Source of the DNA: G963666535 sp963666535 | Lineage (GTDB): Bacteria > Bacillota > Clostridia > Oscillospirales > Oscillospiraceae | Assembly (NCBI GenBank): GCA_963666535.1 | Contig: OY762913.1 | Span: forward strand, 2,728,001-2,792,000 | Reading direction: 5' to 3' | Length of the DNA: 64,000 nt | In this document: positions 15,946 to 23,067 of the stretch, one piece after another | How positions within the stretch are numbered: position 1 is the stretch's first letter | How the letters are laid out: each line of letters starts with the position of its first letter | Translations under genes and position numbers: made by a program | The notes under the pieces: generated by a model | Told to the model about the DNA's origin: nothing | The model's input: the letters and a program-made list of their open reading frames with translations, nothing else | Databases searched by the model: none

Positions 15946-16608
15946 TTACATATTTATTTCTTGCGTCATACCTTTCGTTTGCTCGATCTTGTCGAGGATA
16001 TCCGGTACGGCGTACTCGATTTGCGATGCGGTTTTTCCAATCAGCTTTTCCTGCTCATATGTTAGCTCATATTCGGAATCCAGCATGTTCCGCAAACATC
16101 GGTATATTTCCGTGAGCTGTTCATCTGTAAACAGACGGTTGTGTGGTATGAGGCCGGCTCGGTCGGCAAACTCCTCCTTTGCCGCAGTGTAATCGTCAAT
16201 GTAGTAATGACCCTGCCCCACGCTGGTGCCGTCGTAGTCACGTTGCCAGGTGACAAATTTATATCCGTAGCCTTTTTGTGTTTCCCGCCCGGCGAAGACG
16301 ATGCCGTTAAACTCGGCAAGCACTCGGAAGTCTTCATCCAAATCCCTTGCCTTTAGGGGAGGGGATTTTTCTATCGCCGTCATATATTCTCTGACCATCT
16401 CGGCGATAGGAGCTGTACTGTGGTAAAGCTCATCAGCTTCAGGCGTCCGCAGATCGCCGGGAGCAACATACATCTGGCTTGTCGCGCTAACATGGCAGGC
16501 GGATTGACTGTCAAGCAGGACGGTTAGATTGTCCTCATGTTCGAGCGCAGATTGAATTCCTTGTTGAGCGAGAATGCGGGCGAGTTCATTAAAGTATTTT
16601 TTGTCCAT
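15946..16608 (-). CDS. Conserved element protein of unknown function
   Basis: The start at 16608 is preceded by AGGAGGTCAG; the longer frame to 16677 would run through a leader hairpin. The 220-residue product has an N-terminal region with YFNELARILAQQGI, a middle part centred on FNGIVFAGRETQKGYG and VTWQRDYDGTSVGQGHYY, and a helical C-terminal third with EIYRCLRNMLDSEYELT. I have no family name for it. It is the tRNA-proximal gene of the element, a place where early entry genes often lie. It ends GMTQEINM, a weak form of the Met-rich tail. Confidence 0.6.
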   Translation of the reverse strand: MDKKYFNELARILAQQGIQSALEHEDNLTVLLDSQSACHVSATSQMYVAPGDLRTPEADELYHSTAPIAEMVREYMTAIEKSPPLKARDLDEDFRVLAEFNGIVFAGRETQKGYGYKFVTWQRDYDGTSVGQGHYYIDDYTAAKEEFADRAGLIPHNRLFTDEQLTEIYRCLRNMLDSEYELTYEQEKLIGKTASQIEYAVPDILDKIEQTKGMTQEINM

Positions 16609-16638
16609 AAAAACTGACCTCCTGTAAAAATATAAATG

Positions 16639-16664
16639 CCGAGGTTTTATTTCTAAAACCTCGG
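16639..16664 (-). other. Leader hairpin before the first element gene
   Basis: Ten perfect base pairs (CCGAGGTTTT at 16639-16648 with AAAACCTCGG at 16655-16664, loop six bases) sit about 30 bases upstream of the gene starting at 16608. On the minus strand the 3' side is AT-rich but has no clean T run. It could be a terminator for read-through from the tRNA gene or an attenuator. Confidence 0.5.
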
Positions 16665-16745
16665 TCACGATATTCATTGCTATATAACTTTTTTGCAGGT
16701 TCGACTCCCTACAGAGTGAAGCTGATGAGCTGAAAAATCTACGAA

Positions 16746-16785
16746 AAGAGGGCTTCCACTTTTTAAAGTAAAAACCCTCTGAGGG
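16746..16785 (-). terminator. Probable terminator downstream of tRNA-Leu
   Basis: On the minus strand AGAGGG (16780-16785) can pair with CCCTCT around 16746-16752, followed by TTTT. The stem is interrupted in the middle, so this is a moderate call. Confidence 0.4.
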
Positions 16786-16835
16786 CGCATAGACACTGGC
16801 TTTTTACACCATAAATCTATTTTACCCTTTCTTTC

Positions 16836-16922
16836 TGGTGCGCGAGGCGGGAGTCGAACCCGCACGCCCTTGCGAGCACTGGCACCTGAAGCCAGCGAGT
16901 CTACCAATTCCACCACTCGCGC
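16836..16922 (-). tRNA. tRNA-Leu (anticodon CAG)
   Basis: Read on the minus strand, the acceptor arm GCGCGAG (16916-16922) pairs with CTCGCGC (16840-16846). The anticodon stem CTGGC/GCCAG encloses TTCAGGT, giving anticodon CAG for CUG codons. A long variable arm (TGCTCGCAAGGGCGT) marks a class II tRNA, and the T arm contains GGTTCGACTCC. The 3' CCA is encoded (16836-16838). The 3' end faces the accessory region, a common attachment position for integrative elements. Confidence 0.95.
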
Positions 16923-16953
16923 ATAGTGGTTCGCGCTATTCAGCGCAAGAAAC

Positions 16954-16982
16954 ATACTACCACACGTCTTCTCGAATGTCAA
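16954..16982 (-). promoter_or_regulatory. Promoter of the tRNA-Leu gene
   Basis: On the minus strand TTGACA (16977-16982) and TAGTAT (16954-16959) are separated by 17 bases, about 30 bases before the tRNA 5' end. Confidence 0.7.
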
Positions 16983-17066
16983 CGCTTTTCCCCGATTTTC
17001 ATTCACCCAACCACAAGTTTTTTTGCTTCCGTTCCGTCCAGATGCTTTTTCTTGATATAGCGCCAG

Positions 17067-17417
17067 TCACAGACTTTGGGTCAGCGCCTTGAGTGATGCA
17101 TAATTTTCAATAACTACCGAACACTCCTCGTCAAGGTCTCTGTAATCCTTCCTCCGCAATGACTCCGCCACATGGGACGTCGCCCGGTAGATCGGGCTAA
17201 GTCCCATATTGCCAGATACGCCCTTCAATGCATGGGCGCTTTCATAAGCCGCAACATAGTCCTTTTTCTGCAAAGAAGTTTGCAGGTTAGCAACGCATGT
17301 ATCCTCCATAAACGTGGAAAAACAAACGGCGAAAAGTTCCTCGTCTTCCATAAACCGTGCCAGCGCACCTTCTGTATCTGCACCCCAGTTGCTCAGCGCA
17401 TCCATCAGTTTGCTCAT
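17067..17417 (-). CDS. Stand-alone Hpt phosphotransfer protein
   Basis: The 116-residue product has the Hpt core: a four-helix layout with the phosphoacceptor histidine in AHALKGVSGNMGL (about residue 61). It would relay phosphate between a hybrid kinase and a response regulator in the cytoplasm. The start at 17417 (MSKLMDAL) gives the common domain length; a longer frame to 17480 is possible. It lies about 110 bases after a gene for a kinase-like protein with a degenerate receiver, a likely partner by position. GTGGGGG is its only upstream purine run. Confidence 0.8.
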   Translation of the reverse strand: MSKLMDALSNWGADTEGALARFMEDEELFAVCFSTFMEDTCVANLQTSLQKKDYVAAYESAHALKGVSGNMGLSPIYRATSHVAESLRRKDYRDLDEECSVVIENYASLKALTQSL

Positions 17418-17528
17418 TCTACAGGCCCCCACCCTACGCAATGGTCTGATCATACCCCATTTTTTGTCAAATTGCAACAATTGTTCTTTCTTCTAACTAA
17501 TTTTCTCTTTTTTTCTGCTATTTTCAGC

Positions 17529-19559
17529 TCAAAGAATGCAACAATCCAGTGCTTGATAAAGTGTTTGTGGCAGGATTGGCCGCACAAGGCACAGATCGGC
17601 CTCAGCACCCAGCGCCTTTGCCACATCGCCCTCCCACTGCTTTTCCGTCAGCATAATGATGGGTATGCCAACTGCATCCGGGCGCTCCAGTCCACGAATT
17701 TCTCTTGCCGCTGTCGGCCCGTCCATAAGGGGAAGCCTAGCACTAAGTAAGATTGCCGCGTACTCCCCCGGAACCGACTGTTTGAACAGCCGCACTGCTT
17801 CTTTTCCGGTTCCAACTGCGTCCACCAACATTTCCCGCTGCTGGAGCAAACGTGCGTCCTGTTCAGCATCGACGGTGTGTGTCTCAGCCAGTAAAATGCG
17901 TTTTCCAGAAAAACGGCCGATCACCGGCCTGCCCGATAGCCGCTGCTGATCCTGGTCATCCTCAAGCAACCGATCCATCAGTTCCAGCAGGAACAAGCTC
18001 CCCTCGCCCTTCCAGCTTCTGATCACCAAAGAGCCACCCATTTCGGCCGCCAGATTTTTGCACAGTGCAAGATTAAGCGCAAGGTTAGCGGGGTCCATAG
18101 GAAGTGGGGCCGGTTGCTTGGCCCAAAGATAGGTCATCACTTCTTCACTTAAACCCACCCCGCGTTCCTGGACCACGGCGCGCAAATACATCCGCCCATC
18201 CTCGCGGACCTGGTTCTCCAGGATGAAATCGAGTTTGCCCCCATTGTGAGACAGCTTCACCGCAGCTGTCAGAAGCCGCATTACCACCTGCTGTAAGCGA
18301 ACCGAATTCAAACGCAGCGGCTGAACACTGTCTCCCCGAAGTTCCACAGCAAGCTGCACCCCCTTTGCATCGGCCATCGGGAGCAACAGGCTGTGTATCT
18401 GGCGGACAAGCTCCTTTGTCCCTAGCTTTTCCGGGTCTGTATCTACCATCCGTTCTGCGTCCGCAGCCAGCAGTTTTTCGGCTCCCATCGGCTGCTCCTT
18501 CATTCCCGTGGGCAGGTTTTCCAAGCCGTCTGTCCCTTTTTCACCATGATTCAAACCGGTCGCAAACAGCACGTCCATCGCAGTTTTGCTCCAACTCGTT
18601 TCTGCTTTTTGTTGCGGCATCCCCTGTGTTGTTTTGCCAATCAGCCAATCTGCTGCGTTCATCCCGCGTTTCTCCAGTTGGTCAATCTCCGGCTGGTTCG
18701 CAGGCTTGCCTGCGCTTCCGGTTTCTTCCCCTTGCTTTCCCACCGTGACAAGGTCTGTCGGCTTCTCCTGCTTGGCAATCCCAATGGTCGCCATTTCATC
18801 GGCAAGCAGTTTCCCCATGGTTTCCATCAGCAGTTTGGGCAGCCCAGTATTTGGCGCAGTGATTGCCGCCTTTCCAGTTGGCTGGATCGCAGCACCCTCT
18901 TTGTCAGCTGCGGCGGGTGTGCTTGGGTTCGGCTGTTGCTGCACCGCCCGGGGAGTTCTTTCATTTGTCTGGGGATTTAAAAGGCTTTCTTTTGTATAGG
19001 CTGACTTCAGCAGTTCCCCCGGCAACGCTTCCCGCTCGTAAATATCCGTAATTACGGGATACCCATCTTCATAAGGAAGTTCGGCTAGCGGCAAGTAGCT
19101 GTCCACAGGTAATTCGGGGATCGGCTCCCCGATCAGATACTGCGGTATTCCAGCCTGACTCTGGGGCAGACCGTTCTGCCCGGGCGCAAGATCAGACTGG
19201 CCGCGGGGCAGCGTTTCGCCGCCGGATGCCCCCTGCTTTACCGGCGTGATGGGCAGACTATCAATCAAAAGATCCGTCATCCAAAATCTCTCCATTCCTA
19301 CAAGAATGTATGGCGGCATTTTGCTTGGATTGAGTATCATACCGCCCTGTCCAGGCATCTGCCCAGACTGCGTGGTTGTCGCCTGATCCCGTTGCTCATC
19401 CGGTACGCCGGACTGTTCCTGCGGCACATCCGAGGGCGAGTCCTGTACTGTGTCCGGCTGCCCATCTGGCTGCTTTTGGCTGCCGGTCTGCTCCGGCCTC
19501 ACCGGTACCACCCTGACATCCTGCAGCAAATGTTCCAGTTCACTATGAACATCAATCAT
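17529..19559 (-). CDS. Histidine-kinase-like ATPase with degenerate C-terminal receiver
   Basis: The product has 676 residues from ATG 19559 (a GTG at 19574 would add five). The first 380 or so are Pro/Gln/Gly-rich and poorly ordered. A kinase-type ATPase region follows (about 385-545), with an N-box-like LQQVVMRLLTAAVKL and a G1-like QERGVGLSEEV, but the usual Asn and Asp are missing. The last 125 residues are a receiver fold in which the phosphoacceptor Asp is Ser (ILLSARLPLMDG), the acidic pair is replaced (ILLAETHTVDAE) and the conserved Lys is Arg (VRPI). No dimerisation histidine is evident. It may be a scaffold or sensor rather than an active kinase, possibly acting with the adjacent Hpt protein. 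Confidence 0.75.
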   Translation of the reverse strand: MIDVHSELEHLLQDVRVVPVRPEQTGSQKQPDGQPDTVQDSPSDVPQEQSGVPDEQRDQATTTQSGQMPGQGGMILNPSKMPPYILVGMERFWMTDLLIDSLPITPVKQGASGGETLPRGQSDLAPGQNGLPQSQAGIPQYLIGEPIPELPVDSYLPLAELPYEDGYPVITDIYEREALPGELLKSAYTKESLLNPQTNERTPRAVQQQPNPSTPAAADKEGAAIQPTGKAAITAPNTGLPKLLMETMGKLLADEMATIGIAKQEKPTDLVTVGKQGEETGSAGKPANQPEIDQLEKRGMNAADWLIGKTTQGMPQQKAETSWSKTAMDVLFATGLNHGEKGTDGLENLPTGMKEQPMGAEKLLAADAERMVDTDPEKLGTKELVRQIHSLLLPMADAKGVQLAVELRGDSVQPLRLNSVRLQQVVMRLLTAAVKLSHNGGKLDFILENQVREDGRMYLRAVVQERGVGLSEEVMTYLWAKQPAPLPMDPANLALNLALCKNLAAEMGGSLVIRSWKGEGSLFLLELMDRLLEDDQDQQRLSGRPVIGRFSGKRILLAETHTVDAEQDARLLQQREMLVDAVGTGKEAVRLFKQSVPGEYAAILLSARLPLMDGPTAAREIRGLERPDAVGIPIIMLTEKQWEGDVAKALGAEADLCLVRPILPQTLYQALDCCIL

Positions 19560-19673
19560 ATCAGTTTCCCCCACTAGACAAACCAGGTTCCTTCAAATAC
19601 TCATCTATATCGTATATTTTCGGGGGATTTACGAAAAAAATAATGCTTATACCCGCAATTATTACGGAAATGG

Positions 19674-19702
19674 TGGAATAATCCTCCACTTTGGGCTATA
19701 CT
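19674..19702 (+). promoter_or_regulatory. Likely trxA promoter
   Basis: TATACT (19697-19702) lies 17 bases after a weak -35 TGGAAT, about 33 bases upstream of trxA. A small inverted repeat (GTGGA/TCCAC) overlaps the spacer and could be an operator. Confidence 0.45.
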
Positions 19703-19734
19703 AAGGGAACATAAACACATAAAGGAGTGGTTCC

Positions 19735-20049
19735 ATGTCAGTTCTCGCGATTACAAAAGGCAGCTTTGACGCCGAGATTCTTCACGCGGACAAGCCTGTT
19801 CTCATTGATTTTTGGGCCAGTTGGTGCGGTCCGTGCCGCACACTGTCCCCGCTGGTGGACGAGCTTGCCGAAGAGCTTACTGACAAGGTGAAGGTCTGCA
19901 AGGTCAATGTGGACGAGGAGGGCGAGCTTGCCGCCTCGTTCCAGATCATGAGTATCCCGACGCTGGCAGTGCTGAAGGACGGTAAAGTTGTCAACACCGC
20001 CGTGGGCGTTCAATCCAAGTCCGATATTCTTTCGATGCTGGAGCTGTAA
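19735..20049 (+). CDS. trxA: Thioredoxin
   Basis: At 104 residues this is a normal-length thioredoxin. The active site WCGPC is at about residues 31-35, preceded by VLIDFWAS, and the cis-proline lies in MSIPTLAVLKDG. It reduces protein disulfides in the cytoplasm and is recharged by thioredoxin reductase, which is encoded convergently at once downstream. The ribosome binding site is AAAGGAG. Its terminator is shared with trxB. Confidence 0.97.
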   Translation: MSVLAITKGSFDAEILHADKPVLIDFWASWCGPCRTLSPLVDELAEELTDKVKVCKVNVDEEGELAASFQIMSIPTLAVLKDGKVVNTAVGVQSKSDILSMLEL

Positions 20050-20057
20050 TGCAAAAA

Positions 20058-20094
20058 GGAAGCCGTGTTCCCTTTGGAACACGGCTTCCTTTTA
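20058..20094. terminator. Bidirectional terminator between trxA and trxB
   Basis: A perfect 14-base-pair stem (20058-20071 with 20076-20089) has a four-base loop, T residues on the plus-strand side and five A residues before it, so it can stop both converging genes. Confidence 0.95.
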
Positions 20095-20949
20095 TTGATT
20101 GCGCAGGTACTTGACCAGTTCGCTACCGGCTATGGCTCCCTCGTACACTGCTTTGGCGACCTGCAGCATACCGCCGGTACAGTCTCCGGCAGCGTAGATT
20201 CCGGGGACGTTGGTGGCCATAGTCTCGTCCGTCACGATGCGGTTCCCCTCCGTCAGCGCCCCTATCTTCCGCGCAAGCGCTACGCTGCCGGCAACGCCCA
20301 ATGCGATGAACAAACCAGAGACAAGCAGCTCTCCGCCGTTTTTAAAATCAATCTTCTCCAAACGCTCTCCGCCCGCTACCTCCGCGATCCGTTCGGTATT
20401 CACCGCCAATTCCGGGGGCACGTTTTCCGGGGCGGGCGCGCCATTGGTCAGCAGGGTAACCGAACCGGCCACAGGCAGCAAATGCTGCGCCTCCCGCAGC
20501 GCATATTCTCCGTTGCCCAGCACAGCAACACTTTTTCCCCGGTAGAAAAAACCATCGCATACGGCACAGTAGCTCACTCCACGGCCGTCCAATTCCTTTA
20601 GACCCGGGATCGGCGGTACCGCGCGGGATGCCCCGGTCGCCAGGATGATGCCATCCGCCTCATAATTACCCACTGTGGTCTCCACCACGTGTCGACTTTC
20701 GTAGGTAAGCCCCACCACCTCGGCCTCTATGAATTTTACGCCTACTTGCTTTGCGCCCTCGATCCCATCCCGCATCAGCTGCACCCCTGTAATCGCCTGG
20801 GGGAACCCGTAATAATTTTCAATCTTTTCCGTTTTGGTAAGAGATCCGTCTCCTCGCAGCACCACAGTTGTTTCCAGCCCAGCCCGCGCTGTGTACAGCG
20901 AAGCCGAGACCCCTGCGGGGCCACCGCCGATGATGATGACCTGTTTCAT
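20092..20949 (-). CDS. trxB: Thioredoxin reductase
   Basis: The 285-residue flavoprotein carries the FAD motif IGGGPAGVSASLYTARAG at its N-terminus, the redox pair in SYCAVCDGFF (CAVC, about residues 131-134), an NADPH-binding VAVLGNGEYAL, and the C-terminal GIYAAGDCTGG FAD motif. It passes electrons from NADPH to thioredoxin. It is slightly shorter than the usual 305-320 residues. A TATAAT sits about 35 bases upstream on the minus strand, followed by AAGGAGGCGAGCC before the ATG. Confidence 0.95.
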   Translation of the reverse strand: MKQVIIIGGGPAGVSASLYTARAGLETTVVLRGDGSLTKTEKIENYYGFPQAITGVQLMRDGIEGAKQVGVKFIEAEVVGLTYESRHVVETTVGNYEADGIILATGASRAVPPIPGLKELDGRGVSYCAVCDGFFYRGKSVAVLGNGEYALREAQHLLPVAGSVTLLTNGAPAPENVPPELAVNTERIAEVAGGERLEKIDFKNGGELLVSGLFIALGVAGSVALARKIGALTEGNRIVTDETMATNVPGIYAAGDCTGGMLQVAKAVYEGAIAGSELVKYLRNQ

Positions 20950-21007
20950 GGCTCGCCTCCTTTTTTTGTTTTATTATACCCGCTTCCCTGCGTTTTTTCT
21001 ACTCCAT

Positions 21008-22396
21008 TTATAAAAGCGACGCCAGCCGCTCCATTGCCGCGGGCAGACAAGCGCGGTCCACCCCGGAATAATTCACCACTAAAACGTGCTCCTCCGCCCG
21101 TGTGGCAACCTGGCAATACTCAGACAGAAAGGCCAGCCGCATCCCCACGCGCTCCGCCGCATCCCTCAGTTGGCCGTCGCTGCGCCGGGTCTGCAGCCGC
21201 AGAAGAAAGTGAAGTCCTGCGTCCCGCTCCGCAATTTCCGATTTCTCGCTCAACGAACTGCTCCCGATGGCCGCGATCACGCAGTCCCGCTTGGCACGGT
21301 ACTGTGTCTTCATCCGTGCGATATGCCGCTCAAAGTAACCCTCGGAAAGGAATTTCGCCAGCGTGTATTGCTCCAGTGCAGGCACTGTACAGGAGTAAAA
21401 CCCCAGTTTCTCCCGATACCGCTCTGTCAGCGAACTGGGCAGCACCAAATAGGCTACCCGGATGGAGGGTGCGATGGTCTTGGAAAAGGTGTTCAGATAA
21501 AGCACCCGACCACTCTCATCCACGCTCTGCAGCGTGGGAATGGGTTTCCCCGCAAAACGGAACTCGCTGTCATAGTCATCCTCAATAATATACCGTTCCT
21601 CCCGCTCCCCCGCCCAGCGCAGCAGTTCCTGCCGACGGGCAATGGGCATCACCGCCCCCGTGGGATAGTGATGAGCCGGCGAAATGTGCACGGCAGTGGC
21701 CCCGCTGCCGCGCAGCTCCTCCATGCGTATCCCCTGGGCATCCTGTCCAATATACTGGCACGAAATCCCGGCCAGTTCGCACACCCGGGCCGCCTTATGA
21801 TAGCCCGGATCTTCCACGGCATAGACACATTCCCGTCCCAACAGCTGTAGGATCAGATTATAAAGGTATTCCGTACCCGCTCCCACAACAATCTGCTCGG
21901 CCTCGACCCAAATTCCCCGTGACCGATAAAGATACTTCGCAATGGCCTGCCGCAACTCCGGCGCACCGTTATGCGGCAGCGGATGGAGCAGCGCAGTCGC
22001 TGCATCCAGAAGCGTTCGCCGCATCAGTCTCGCCCACACCGAGAAGGGAAAATCGCCGGTCTCAATGTGATTGGTGGCAAAATCCACCGCATACTCCCGC
22101 AACTGCTCCTGGGCTGCAACAGATGGTTTTTTCGCCGGCATAGCCCCCGTGTCCACCGGGCAGACATAGTACCCCCGCTTTTCCTCGGACCGGAGGTACC
22201 CTTCGGCCACCAGTTGGCCATAGGCCCCCTCCACGGTGACAACGCTCACCTTTAAGTACCGGGCAAGACTGCGTTTGGACGGCAGCTTTTCGCCCACAGT
22301 CAGCCTTCCCGCCAAAATATCGTCCCGCACCCGGCGGTAAAGCTGCTCATACAGCGGCAGCGCATCTGCGGCTCTGGACAGAGGATAGGTCAGCAT
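21008..22396 (-). CDS. MocR/PdxR-type GntR regulator with aminotransferase domain
   Basis: The 462-residue protein joins an N-terminal GntR winged helix (LYEQLYRRVRDDILAG, KLPSKRSLARYLKVS; about residues 10-75) to a fold-type I aminotransferase domain (about 105-460). The PLP lysine is in NTFSKTIAPSIRVAYL. MocR proteins sense PLP or amino compounds and control vitamin B6 or GABA genes. I chose ATG 22396 because GGAGAAG precedes it; ATG 22408 would add four residues. It is divergent from an ECF S component, which suggests a B6-responsive transporter switch as known for PdxR. That link is an inference. Confidence 0.85.
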   Translation of the reverse strand: MLTYPLSRAADALPLYEQLYRRVRDDILAGRLTVGEKLPSKRSLARYLKVSVVTVEGAYGQLVAEGYLRSEEKRGYYVCPVDTGAMPAKKPSVAAQEQLREYAVDFATNHIETGDFPFSVWARLMRRTLLDAATALLHPLPHNGAPELRQAIAKYLYRSRGIWVEAEQIVVGAGTEYLYNLILQLLGRECVYAVEDPGYHKAARVCELAGISCQYIGQDAQGIRMEELRGSGATAVHISPAHHYPTGAVMPIARRQELLRWAGEREERYIIEDDYDSEFRFAGKPIPTLQSVDESGRVLYLNTFSKTIAPSIRVAYLVLPSSLTERYREKLGFYSCTVPALEQYTLAKFLSEGYFERHIARMKTQYRAKRDCVIAAIGSSSLSEKSEIAERDAGLHFLLRLQTRRSDGQLRDAAERVGMRLAFLSEYCQVATRAEEHVLVVNYSGVDRACLPAAMERLASLL

Positions 22397-22459
22397 ACTC
22401 TTCTCCATTCTGGTATTATCAAAAAACTCCGTTTTGGTTATTTATATAATATCACTTTC

Positions 22460-22489
22460 TTTATAAAATACAACTATTCCAAGTTTCAA
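22460..22489 (-). promoter_or_regulatory. Candidate promoter of the MocR gene
   Basis: On the minus strand TTGAAA (22484-22489) and TATAAA (22460-22465) are 18 bases apart in the 104-base divergent region. A regulator site for both genes probably lies here, but no clear direct repeat is visible. Confidence 0.45.
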
Positions 22490-22500
22490 AGGGGATTTTT

Positions 22501-23028
22501 ATGAACACACAGCAAACCAGAAAACTGGTTTTAGCGGCTCTGTTTGCCGCCCTATCCTGCATTCTAACTTTAATCGTGCAGATTCCGTCAGCTATGAACG
22601 GCTATCTCAACTTGGGCGACTGCGCCGTGCTTTTGTCCGGTTGGCTGCTGGGCCCGGTCTGGGGCGCCGCCGCCGCCGGAATCGGGTCAATGATGGCGGA
22701 TGTTTTTTCCGGCTACGCTTATTACGCTCCCGGCACGCTGTTCATAAAAGCCGCCACAGCCGCTGTGGCGGGAGTGCTATACCGACGGCTACGCCGGGGC
22801 AGCGCAGGCATACATCCCATTGCCCGGGTATGCAGCGCCGCTGCCGGTGAGACAGTGATGGTGCTGGGCTACCTTGGATATGCGGCCCTGCTGCTTGGAA
22901 ACGGTTTGGCTGCCGCCGCCAGCATCCCGGGCAATTTGGTGCAGGGTGGGTTCGGCATTCTGACGTCGGTAACCGCAATTACCCTTCTCAGCGGCAGCAG
23001 TGCACGGATAAAAGATTTAGAAAACTAA
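22501..23028 (+). CDS. ECF transporter S component
   Basis: The 175-residue membrane protein shows the ECF substrate-binding pattern: KLVLAALFAALSCILT, then GYLNLGDCAVLLSGWLLGP, the GIGSMMADVFSGYAYYAPGT stretch and FIKAATAAVAG. About six helices are present. It would bind a vitamin and use shared EcfAAT modules encoded elsewhere. Divergent placement from a MocR/PdxR-type regulator points to pyridoxine or a related compound; other vitamins cannot be excluded. An AAAGGGG site lies before the ATG and a strong terminator follows. Confidence 0.8.
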   Translation: MNTQQTRKLVLAALFAALSCILTLIVQIPSAMNGYLNLGDCAVLLSGWLLGPVWGAAAAGIGSMMADVFSGYAYYAPGTLFIKAATAAVAGVLYRRLRRGSAGIHPIARVCSAAAGETVMVLGYLGYAALLLGNGLAAAASIPGNLVQGGFGILTSVTAITLLSGSSARIKDLEN

Positions 23029-23030
23029 GA

Positions 23031-23066
23031 AAGGGACCGTCTTTTCTGAAAAGACGGTCCTTTTCT
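23031..23066. terminator. Bidirectional terminator
   Basis: GGACCGTCTTT (23034-23044) pairs with AAAGACGGTCC (23050-23060). A residues precede and T residues follow, so it serves both the S component gene and the converging flippase gene. Confidence 0.9.
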
Positions 23067-23067
23067 T

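Noticed and set aside
6359..16608. Prophage
   Set aside because: Dam and a small helix-turn-helix protein would fit, but there is no terminase, portal, capsid, tail, lysis or integrase gene. The other families are those of conjugative elements.
16680..17006. Minus-strand open frame of 108 codons across the tRNA gene
   Set aside because: It reads straight through tRNA-Leu and its promoter, has no ribosome binding site and resembles nothing.
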